From Pycnopodia helianthoides (taxonomy: Eukaryota > Echinodermata > Asteroidea > Forcipulatida > Asteriidae): DNA of 64,000 bases. Made by a program: the position numbers and the translations under genes. How positions within the stretch are numbered: position 1 is the stretch's first letter; each line of letters opens with the position of its first letter. The notes beneath the pieces were generated by a model, which was not told where the DNA came from, made no database searches, and saw only the letters and a program-made list of their open reading frames with translations. Below, in pieces: positions 38,701 through 50,700 of this stretch. Location: positions 9,598,744 through 9,662,743 of the forward strand of contig CM063252.1 of NCBI GenBank assembly GCA_032158295.1, read 5' to 3'.

Positions 38701-41700
38701 TGATGAATATCATGTTTTGGATGGTACTTGATGCTGGCACTGATGTATTGATGGGGGCATCTGATATCCTGGTCCCCTAGCCAGATGACCATTAATCATC
38801 AAAGCCATGTTTTGAATTACATTGACTTAGATTTTTCACCGTCAATGAAATGTAACGGTTGTGCTGATCTACATAAATGCAAGTGATAAATTCTGAAGAT
38901 TGAAAGAGACATATATGGAAGCCTGTTGGCTTTTTAATTTTTTTATATATTTTTTTATATATACGATTATGATATATTTTTTGTAGTGCAGGCATGATGT
39001 TTTAGTATTCATTTCGATCAGAAAAACCAGTAAGATTTTTTCATTTCATTTCTTATCATTTTTTATCAACATCATGTTTCGTGGTCCAAAGGCCAAATTG
39101 GATGTAATTAACAATCAGTAATTGGCAGTAAATAGTAAAAACAGCATTTATAAACAAACGCAAACAAAACCTGAAAACAGGTATGGATGTGAAAACCATC
39201 AATAATTGCTGGCAATAAACAATGACTGTAAAAACACACTTGGAAACCTAAAAAGATTTTGTAAAAACCTCGAAAATTATTGTTAAACTATTGTAATTGT
39301 TAAGTAAACTGAAAAGGCATATTTGCCCATATGTACTGAATGAGGTTTTCCTCATCTTTTTCAATGGAAAAACATCATTCCTGTTATTGTAAATTTTACA
39401 AAAAGTCCACTCATGGCCAAAATGTACACACTATGCATCTCATTGTATTCTACCTTATAATTACAAAATGTAAATACACCTAAAAGATCTGTATAATATT
39501 TCTATACATCTTTGAAAGACAGAAAATAACATAAAGAGCCCATTGAGGCGAAGATAACATTTTTTTGTAAATCCACACAGGGGGGTGGGGGATAGCAACT
39601 TTTTGTTTGTTTCTAAAAGTGCCTGTAGGTAATTTAACGGTCCGAGGTCCGTTTTTATCGAAGCCCAAAGTGTTCTTGGTTGGCATTTATTTGTATAACT
39701 TGCTGGCGAGGTTGTCATATTACAATAGTTCACTTGAGCTGGTTGTTGTAATGTTGTCATCCAGTGCTCCAGTGAATAGCTTCTGCAGATATTTAGGCAT
39801 TGCACCAAACGCTAGTCCTATTCTGAGAGAGAAGGTCTCCTTCCAGCAGGTTGATTTGGTTCAAGGTCCGACGTTGGAGTGAATCTTCATGTTTGATGTT
39901 TCAAGAGTTGATATTTTCAAGTTTGGAGAAGATTGTTCAAGTTTGGTCTGAGAAGCTCGGAGTTGACATTTCAAGTTTATCTTTCAAGTTTTGAGCTGGG
40001 GCCTGTCAAGTTTGACGTTGAACATCCAAGTTTGCTGTTCTCGAGAGCTTGATCTTTCAAAGTTGAAGTTGATTCATCAAGTTTAAAGTTGGTCTCACTC
40101 TGTCCTATTTGAAGTTGATGTGTGAAATTTGTGGTTGAACTTTCAGATTTCTGGAGTTGATCTTTCAAGTTTTGAAGTTGAACTTTCAAGTGTGGGGTTC
40201 TCTGAAGTTTGATCTGTAAAGTTTGGAGTTGATCTGCTAAGTTTAAAGTAGGACTTTCAAGTTAGCAGTTGATATGTCAAGTTTGAAGTTGAATTTTCAG
40301 GTTTGGAGTTGATATGTCAAGTTTGAAGTTAAACTTTCAAGTTTGGAGTTGATATATCAAGTTTGAAGTTTGATTTCTTTCAAGTATGAAGTTTGATCTA
40401 TTCAAGTTTGGAGTTGTATTTTCAGGTTTGGAGTTGATATGTCAAGTTTGAAGTTGAACTTTAAAGTTTGGAGTTGATATATCAAGTTTGACGTTTGATT
40501 TCTTTCAAGTATGAAGTTTGATCTGTTCAAGTTTGGAGTTGTATTTTCCAACCTGATTTTTCATATTTTGTGGACTTAACTATAACTGGAAAAATTAGCA
40601 ACCTAGTACCAGTGGAACTAAAAAACCAGCTGCAGCACAGCAAACTTGAATGCGACTTTCAACTCAAAAAAAGAAAAACGTCTAGGGTTTTAGTAAAAGA
40701 TACGTCTCAGTTCTTCATCAAACAATGCTACTAAGAAACTGAACTAGTGGACTTTATTTCTGTGTTTGTATCGTTAATATAAACACGTCTTGATTTCTAC
40801 ACTCAACCAACTCTGGATTTAGAGAAGCCGTCACCGCCAGGCATCGACTAAACAAACACGCAGGCAAATGCACTATATACACAGTGACATGAGAACTGAT
40901 TGAAATGAAACACAGTAACTCTATCAACTCTGGAGGAAATCTCGTGTTTCACTTTCTCTGGATGAGGATGTACACTGCTCCATGGAGATAACGCACACTG
41001 CGATTAGTGTGTTCCTATACACAAGATTGTGTTTTGTGCACCAACATTACGATTTCCCAGTGTGGAACACATGTGGGAAAACTTTAGGTCTCAAAGGAAA
41101 CTTTAGGTCTCAAAGGAAACTTTAGGTCTCGAAGGAGTCTCTATTATTAGAAGATTGTGTTCCAGAAAGTATGCTTTGAATTTCTTCGATGTGGACACTG
41201 TTTCTTCAAAGCGTAACGATAAACATTCATGTTGGATAAATTAACACTAGTGTGCTTTGTAAGACATTGATTGTTGGAACATGCCTTCAAGTGTGAGGTT
41301 GTCTTTGGAAAATTGCTTGGGAACAAAAATACAGGTATTATTCGAGGTTTTCTATAGCGTCTAGTAACGGTCCTGTTGGATGGAACCACTAGTGGCTCTG
41401 CCTGGAAAGTTAAACTTGTGTTTGCCGTCCAGCTTGACTGCGCATGAACGCTTCACGGTTTAATTCATGTTTGCCTTTTTTAAACGGAAGTGTGAGATTG
41501 TCTTTGGAAATGACTCGAGACTATCTGTTTCAGTTCTACATTGTGAGTGCTACCCTGTTATGAACGAAGCAACATTAATCATTTTTTTCGTGTTGGCTGA
41601 ATAAATCAACTTGCTTGCCCGTGTATAAATGCTTGACAGTTCAATTTACGCTTGCCTTCAGCCAGTGTGGGTTTGTCTAATGAATGAAAATTGCTCACTA

Positions 41701-44700
41701 CAAACATGGTCCAGATGTGAGTCCCCTCTGCAAAGACAAAACGTAACATTCATGTTGGAAGAAATTATGCCAGGTGGAGGGCTGATCGGTCAATCCTGAA
41801 GGTTCAAACAGTAGAAGATCTGTGGTTGGCATTTATAGCTTGTTTGTCCAGATGTTTTGGGTTGTCATTTGATGGCAGGAAACTTCTGTTTACTTGTGTT
41901 TGTTTTCCTAACTACATGAGGTATGATTAATTACACACTGATGTGTGACAGAGAGACCAGTAGTCATTAATATTAATGCTGAATGGCATTCCAAAGATAA
42001 ACTTGATCATTTTATCAGCGGACATACAGTGGCAGGATCTGATAAAAAAAAAGTCGTCGGTCTTTGTGAGGAGCGTCGGAGTTTTCGAGGACCAGGTCAA
42101 TAAGTTTGAGACTTCAGGAAAGGCTGGATCTTGATTAGGCTCAATGAGCGTGACAATGCCGATTTTTCTATTGGACGACATTCATTCTGATTTGGCTTTC
42201 TTTCACAAACTGGAAATTAAAGTTTACAATTACTCATTAGATCAACTTTTGTGTGCGATCGATCATTTCCAGTTTTCATGAAAATCTGCGGTTCAACTGT
42301 TCTTCCAAAGTCAATTTTATCGACGCATCTACATGTGTATGTAGTAAGGCTGGATCTTGATAAAGCTCAACAAGCCTGACAATTGGAAATGTGTTGATTC
42401 TTCTATTCTACGACATTCATTCTGATTTGGCTTTCTTTTCACAAACTGGAATCAAAGTTTACAATTATGTACAACTCATTAGATCAACTTTTGTATGCGT
42501 GATCGATCATTTCCAGTTTTCATGAAAATCTGCCGCAACTTTTTCTTCCAAAGTCAATTTGAACGGTGCATCTTTGTTCTACACTTCACCTCTGCAAATT
42601 AAACTAGGTTCTTTATTGACCAAAACCCTGCAATTTTAATGACATCTCAAGTTACTGATCTGCGTAATCAAACCAGAGAGATACATTTTTGAACAAAGGA
42701 AAGCAGTTCTGAAGTTTCAGTGTAGAGTAGAACATTGAGAGGAGGATACAACAATTTATATTACAAGAGTCAAAAGTTGTATTGTATAACGCTGGTTGAA
42801 GAACCACACATCATCAAGCTCACAGCCTTTTTTTACTTTTACAAAAGTACCCTTCGCAGATCATCAGTTTCATCTTGTAATCCATTTGTTCAGTAGATAA
42901 TCCCACCTGCTAAGCCAACCCCTCCAAACCCCCAGCTCAGCACAGTGCTAATAGCTTTGCCACATTTGATATTTATAATAGCATAATCCAGCCGTTCAGT
43001 CCAGTGTTAGTGGTTTGGTGTGGGTAGAGCCATAAAGCAGGAAATCCTCTCACACTCCATAATGTCCTGTGTGTGTTTGACGTGTCATGACCAAATCTCC
43101 GGCTGCCGTTCAACTAGAGTGCACTGGACTTTCTGAGCGACCGGACATCATTTTTTCACAAACGCTGTTCCTGATTGGAATGAAGTGTTAACATCCAGCA
43201 GTGTAAAAAAACCTTTGTTTTGGGGCAGCACAAAGGATACTGTCATTCTTATAGAAGTACATTAGTTTGATATCCGAGGGTTCTGGCAAAGCGCACTTTG
43301 TTCTACAGCTGGAAAATGGAGATATTTTGAGAGCACCTGTTTTTTATTTTACTGATCGTAACTTGGAAGCATGACTCTCTACTCTGCACAAGAAGTTCTG
43401 GAACTACACTGTGTGCCGGCTCGGTACATACATGTACAAGCATAGAGCAAGGCCCTTGCTCTGTGATAACAAGACAGTCGAATAGAGTGAACTGGAAATT
43501 GTTACTTCATTTTCTCACGAGCTGAAGGCTCTTTCCTCGTACGAGTCTACCTGTTGTCGTTTGCCAAGTATTCGCTCCTGGATGGTGTAATTGAATTAAG
43601 CGCAAAACCTGTCAGTCTTTAAATTGTTCTTCCTGGGGTGGATAATTGATCCTGACATAAACTTTGGCTGTCATCTTGGACTGTACTTCATCTTGATTCA
43701 TCATCTCTCTCTGGACACTGTACACGGTCCCAGCAGCTGGTTAACATCATACTGTAAACTCATCCCCCGTCGTCGTCGTTATTTGTGTGTTTCGCTGAGT
43801 TTTTGTTTATTTGCAAGGCTTTCCTTATTAACAAGTCTGTGTGGACGACTCAATTTCGTTCGTCTTCAAACCCACTAAATGGGAAAAAATATCTTCAAGC
43901 GTTCACCAGTCTCTGGAAAAGTGATTGAATATCTGAGAGGTGATTTCAGGTGAACCTTTTTTTTTTCAAAACAAAGCACAAAACTTGTCTTTGTGAGAAA
44001 CTGTCCCTCCATGGTTTTGTCGCCGTCATTCCCAGCAAGCAGAAAATAAACAACTTGATTACAATTCTTTGAAAACCCGTTTTTCAAAACGAGCATCGCA
44101 TTAACCCTGCATAAACCATGGAAGATTTGTACTCCTACAAGAATCCCTCCACATCATCTGAGAGGCTGTCTCTACCCGGGAAGTATCTTAGCCCTACCTC
44201 CTTCACCCTGGAGGATCTTGGCTCGTCTTGTAGCTCCTTAGAGAGGAGTTTGTCACCGCTGAGCTGCCACAGCAGTCTCAGCGACTTTGAGAGTTACTGC
44301 AGTTACCTCGACTCGGGTCTTGATTTTAACACTACATGTAAGTACTATCTGAATTAACATGGCAGGCCTGATCCTTCATGGAGGAAAACACCTCATGCCC
44401 CCCCCTCTCCAGTCGTTGCCTTGATGCCCCTCAAAATCTTCTTGTAGAAACGTCATTTATAGAGGTGCCTTTTAACAAGGAAAGCTCGCCAGAGCAATAT
44501 TCTGTGTTCTAGTTAATTTATGCTACGTGTATTTGTATTTCCTTATTCGGATTCATGGAATATTGCTCGTTTCCTGAACTTTAAAGTGAACATGTATGGT
44601 GAAATTGTTTATTATTCTTGTTCATTGAAATATTTTGTCATCAAAACTTAGTCCTAACAAGATTATTTAAAAGGAACCTTCTTCAATCTTTAATAAGGAA

Positions 44701-47700
44701 ATAAAAGAGTAGCCAACGATGTCTTACATGTAAATGGCCGTTTAAAATTGGAAGGGTCGTGGCTGATGTACGATCGGCTCGGTCCTTTATTGCATGACCA
44801 CGACCCGCCAAGGTTTTAAGACTGAGTCGACACGCTTTTATTCCCATTCATAAATACCTTTCATCCATCCATGTGGAGCGCTAAGTGTAGCCCCTCGCAG
44901 AAGTTTCAAACTTGAACGCTTAAGGGCAACTATAAATATAAATATGAATAGTAAACTTGCGGGTACAACCATTTGTAATATCTCTTTTGTGGGAGTGTTG
45001 GCTCTTTTGCCAACACTCCCACAAAAGAGCTCCTTTCAGAGCCAACACTCCCACAAAAGAGATTTTACACATGGTTGTACCCGCAAGTTTACTATTCATA
45101 TTTATATTTATAGTTGCCCTTATTCTCCACACCATGCAAAGCTTCAAACACCATTGACCGCTTAAGTTTGAAACTTCTGCGAGCCAAATGTGCGACCTAC
45201 GGACTTAAAATTGGGGTGTGAAATTTGCCTGCTTTAGGCTGTCATCCGATAGTGCCCTCTTTGAACTAAATTTCCTCAGGCCATGCTTAAACGCTCCTTA
45301 TTGTGTTTGTATCGCACGTTTAAACACGGCCACATAATCTCCTCTCGACCAATCAGAATGGATAAATTGTCCCAGGTATTTTTGAATGTCGTTTAGGCCA
45401 AGAAAATGGTTTATGAATCTCCAGACTTACTGGTGGACTGGTTTTAGTTTACTTTTTGTTGTTGTTGATGTTTGAAATATTATTGTTTTTATTTTTCTAT
45501 TAATTCTCCTGAAGACGATAAGAGCACACTGATCGCAACGTTGAGTTGTTAAACCATCGGTTCTTCTCAGAACCACCACAGCTAATAACAAATTTATGGC
45601 ATGGTGTCCTTGCAGATCTCACTTGATTATTTTTCTATTTTCAGATATTTTATTTGTCAAATTTTTCATAATGTACAAACTTGGGAAATTATTTCTATGC
45701 TGCCATAAACGAATACAAAGAATTGAACTGAATTGAATTGGGCTTCAACAAAAGTGGTTAGGGTGGCCTGGTACAAAGCATATAATTGACTTGGCTGTTC
45801 AGTATTGTTAGGCCGAGTCCGAGTCAAGCTTTGGCAAACTTTGGCTAGGGCTATGGTTATTGGCTATGGCTATTGGCTGCTACAACAGCATTGAAGAATA
45901 GGAGTTTTCGGTTGTTGCAGCCATGCTGCTGAAGCCATTAATTTGAACTCGGCCTTAAGTTGGATTTAGTGACATTTTAGAGTTCATTTCCCAAAGTTTT
46001 TATCAAAATGCACTATTTCAAAAAGGTATTTTTGTCAGCAACAGTCCCATTTGTAACTTGGAAGCAGGACTTGTTTTTGTTATTATTATATATTTCTGGT
46101 AATGAAACCAAGGTTGCCTGTGAGTGAATTTAATCACTGTACAATCCTGAGGAAACCCGTAATTTGAATTCTGCCTTTATTGGATTTTGTGACATTTTAA
46201 AGTTCATTTCCCATTTGAAGTTTTTATCAAAATGCACCATTTCAAAAAAGTATGAAAATATGTTGCCATTACCAGACCCATTTCTAACTTGGTAGCAGAA
46301 CTTATTGTTGTTATTATTATCATTATTTTTGGTAATGAAACCAAGGATGCCGCTGGGTGAGCTCTTCACTGTAGTTTGCAAACCTGAAGAAACCTGTAAA
46401 GCCATTACTTGCTGTCCCAACCTATGGCACCCACAGCAATTGCCGTGGTGCATTGTGCTTTTGCTGTGGTGCTCTTTGCAAAGTTTCAAATGAAATTTAC
46501 ATTTTCCTCGTAGAAGTGCCCCTTACCAGAGGAAAACTGCCGTGCCTGTTCAAGAGCGAAGCTCAAGGCCTGCTGTCCCAGACCACACTGGTTATTTTGG
46601 ATGCTATTTCTAAGGCTAATTTTGTTGATTTTCTATATTTCTTTTCAACAGGTTCCTCCAGTGCTTCCCATGAAGCTCGTAGCCTCCCCGTCGCTCAAGT
46701 CACCCCCTCTAAAGCCCACCAGAGTTCCCCCCGACGAACCGTCCACGAGCGTCCCTCCTCCATCAACTTCACCACGCACCCAACGAGCCATGACTTCAAG
46801 GACCCTCCCTGTGACAAGTTTGTCTCGCTGGACGCCACACTGAACCAAACTCATTTTGACGGGGATTTGGAACCGATGAAGAGCAAGTGGTCGTCGGAGC
46901 CCGGTCTTGCCTACGATAAAGACAAGCTGGGAGCGGCGTCCCACATGCAGAAGACACTGTCGCCCAGCGGCTACGGGACGGGACATAGGTCGCAGGGGAA
47001 ATTGGATGTGCTACCGAGTGGCACGTATTCAGGGTACCCGTCTTCCGCGGGGAACATTCACGCAGGGATGGGACCGCACGGACGGTCGCCAATGGACTAT
47101 ATGGACGCGCCGGGGTTTGGTACGAGCTACGGAGCGAGCATGAAGTCACACGATCTGACGCAGTGGCAGCAGCAACTGCAGCAGCAGCAGCTGTTGCAGC
47201 AGCAACTGGAGCAGCTGCAGTTACAGCCATTACATGCACATGTGAGCTCAATCTCATTTGTTTGGAAACACCTTACTGCGAGATGCCATTTACCAAATTA
47301 TTACAGGGCTCCAATTGCGTGAAATTTTCCACTGACCCACAGGGGTTTTTTTTCTCAGAAAATTCACTGGACCAAGCAATATTTTTTATAAAAACTACAA
47401 CTTCATCTAAATCTTTCCTTTTTTTGTATTTGATTAGGATGAAGGTTATACCTGAAAAGCTAGGAATAGAATTATTCAATTATTTAATTGAGACAGCACT
47501 GGACTACTGGACTTAAAATGTATTAAAATCATCGGACTCGATCCAGTGGTCCAGTTGGTCATTTGAGCCCTCTATTAGTGTGTGGTTTTGATCGTGATAA
47601 TATCAGTATACATTGTGAGTGTACTTTTAAGGTTAGCAAGTTCTTATCTCAGCTCGGTAGTCTCCTGTTTCCTAGTATACTCGCGGCAGTCAAAGAAACA

Positions 47701-50700
47701 GCAGGACAAATTCTTATTTGAGTTCAGTAGTCTTCTTACTGCCAAACTACATGTACATGTAGTAGGCTTACTCTGCAGCAGTAGATATTGAGGAGGAAAC
47801 TGTCTTATTTGAACTCAGTAGTAGTCTCCTGATTGGAATAAGCTTAGATTGGAACTTAGCGACAGTAACAAAAAAGCACAGCACTAGTTTGTATTTGAAC
47901 TCGTCCGGTTCCCAATCTACTCTGCGGCAGTAGGATAAAAGTAAGTAGCAGAAATAGTTCTTATAGGCCATGTTCAGACAGCGTACTAAAGTTAGACCCG
48001 AACCGGTTTAACTTTACGAGCAACAGGGGGTGGTTGTAAAAATATAACTACCTTGCGTTCAGACACCTCGAGGTTAAACCCGATACAGTTTATCTTCGGT
48101 TTTTAAGAGGTCAAACAGCACCGTGACCCAACACAACAACATCCGCTACATTTACATAAAACCCTGCATTTATATAAATAAGCGTGTACAAAAGATGCGT
48201 GCTTTCCAAATTTATGACGTGTTATGCAACACGTCCTGGGTCACTGGTCACCAGTCACCGGTGAGGGCTTAAAACCAGTTGTGGTTAACTTTATTCTATC
48301 TACACACCATGCTAAAAGATAAACCCAAAGTGGTTTAGTGGTAAACCGACGTCGCCGACCGATTTAACTCATTCGAGTTAAACTCGATTCGGTTAAGTTT
48401 TAAGAGCGTTCAGACACACGAAGTTAAACCCGAATAAGTTACAACTGCCTTAAAACCGACTTTAGTACTGTGTCTGAACTACCTCGTACATTGTTATAAG
48501 AACATTCTATTCTGCAAAATAGATGTTATCACATGACATTACCGAGAACCAATCCTGCTCTCTGTCTCTAAACCACTTTTGAAACAGCTCTCTTCTGCTA
48601 GGGCTGTCAAAATTTATCCCAGATGTTAGTACGACAAGGTCACAGGCGAGTAGTTTTTTGCCGATCTGATAAGAGAGATGAATCTACTGTCTGTCTAACA
48701 CTTTCAAACCTCCATCCCTAGTCATTTTTTAAAAGTGCATCATCATTATCTTACCTCCCTCAGGGCGTACAGCCAAGCTACCCGTACTCAGCAACGTACC
48801 CGTCTATGGGGACTTTATCGGGTCCCAGTTTCAGCCAAGATCAAAAATTGGAAGGTGTGATCCGAGCTAAGGAAGGTCTGCTCGAGGAGAAAAACCTCAT
48901 CATTGAAAGGTTAGTGTTCAAGAAAATCCTCAGTATGTGCCTTTTTTATTTTTATTTTTTTTATTCGTGCTGCCAAGAACTTCCCTACGGATAGACCGAT
49001 CCGCTAAGCCCTGGTTACCATGGCAACTGTTTATCAAAGAAACTCACATGGGTAGCTCGTATGACACATGTTACAGATGGGACGTAGAGCCGTAGGTCTT
49101 GTTTTGTTGTGAGCGAGCCAAGTACACTTATCGTTAAAAAGGATGTGTGCCATTCTGCCTTGAGTGCTCGCCATGTTAGAGTTTTCTGTTTTATTTTTCA
49201 TTTTATCTTAATTTTATTTCCTGGGCAATCATAATAACAGGCATGCAACTTTTCCTCTGATCAGCTGATTTCCTCTTTTTTTATTCTCAGTTTTACCATT
49301 CAAAGTTGAAAAATATTGTACAAAATCATTGAAATTTTGTAATTTCCTCTGTTTTGGTGAAGTTACAGTTGCATGCCTGTTATAAAGTACACAGTCAAAA
49401 TAGCAAAACAAAAACAGAAGAAAAAACTGCAAAGAGGAATAGCAACACAGAGGAAGAGGTAAGAGATGGCTGGAGCCCGAAGGATTGCCCAAAAGAAACA
49501 AAGTTTCTGTTGGGAGGCTCTCTTCTCCAGCTGGTTCTTAAGAAGAACAAACGTTACAAATCTAACAATATATCAAGTTTGTGACCCCCTCCCCTTTTGT
49601 ATGTTTTGTCCAGTTTGTTTTATTTGGAATTAATGCTCTCTGGGAACGCCCACTAAAACAGGCCTTGCTCATGATGTAAAACATGTGACGGCACTGATGG
49701 AGGAGCGAGAAATGTTAAGAAATACTTGGCTACATGTACCTTGTCTGAAATTCAGATTTTGGGGTTACGATCCTTTGATCCACCCATTCACCCATGATGT
49801 CACATCATGAGTAACTAATGGCTGATCCCAGGACTGGAGAAAGTACTGGGTATACAGTGTTTTTGACACAAGGGCAAAACAAATAATAATAATCTTTAAT
49901 TTTCCCCGATGCAAATTTAACATCTGTTAAATTGTTGTGGTACCCGCTGGTAAAATACAGGATTCAAACTGCCTCTAGCCACTGTCTCGGTTGTCTTGTG
50001 GTAAGATAGCTGCTCTAGAATGGCAAGGTTGTGGGTTTGAATCCCATCTGAGTAATAATCCTCTGGATTTTTTCACTGGACTCTGGAAAGTACTGAGTAT
50101 ACAGTGCTTTACGCACAAATCGATGTATGGGTAAACCAAATAATTTTGTTTATACCTGATGCAAGTTTAACTGCTATTAAATTGTTGCGTTACCCACTGC
50201 TAAAATATTGGAACTGCCTCTAACTACCGGGCAATGTCGGTGGTCTAGTTGGTAAGACACCTGCTCTAGAGTGGGTTCGAATCCCACCCGAGGTTTGTGG
50301 ATTTTTCTCACAGGACCCGGGAAAGTACTGAATAAACAGTGCTTCGCACATCAGTGTGTAGTGAATTCTTCCCTTTTCTTTTGATGAATAGCCCAAAGAC
50401 GCGGCCAGGTGTACATCAGCAAATATCCTTATTAGCATTTAGAATACTCCCCTATTCATCCCAACCCTTGATGCAGAACGCGATAGTAAAAAGCTACTGA
50501 GCGGGCTCCATCGGCCCACTCTACGTCTTACCTTCGACAAGCGAGGCTCACCGTCTGCAGAACTTAATATTGTTTAACTAGTCCTCCAAATTAGTATCGT
50601 GTACGCCAAGGCTACGTGGACCCTGAAACTGGCTCGGTGGTGTTTGCCCCTCACAGCAGAGGGGTCCAGGTAACCAAGGCTTACGTTAGTTTATTTAAAT

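Noticed and set aside
39977..40189. Minus-strand coiled-coil-like open frame
   Set aside because: It lies wholly inside a minisatellite and has no start context or splice partners; kept only as a low-interest observation.
46645..47257. Minus-strand and shifted plus-strand frames over CEP85 exon 3
   Set aside because: They are shadows of a GC-rich coding exon; only the plus-strand frame has fitting splice phases and family matches.
50665..50680. Splice donor (ccag|gtaacc) in the 5' LTR for a spliced gag RNA
   Set aside because: It lies upstream of the TATA box and would not be in the transcript if that promoter is used. The donor at 50978 inside the first frame would not join gag in frame.
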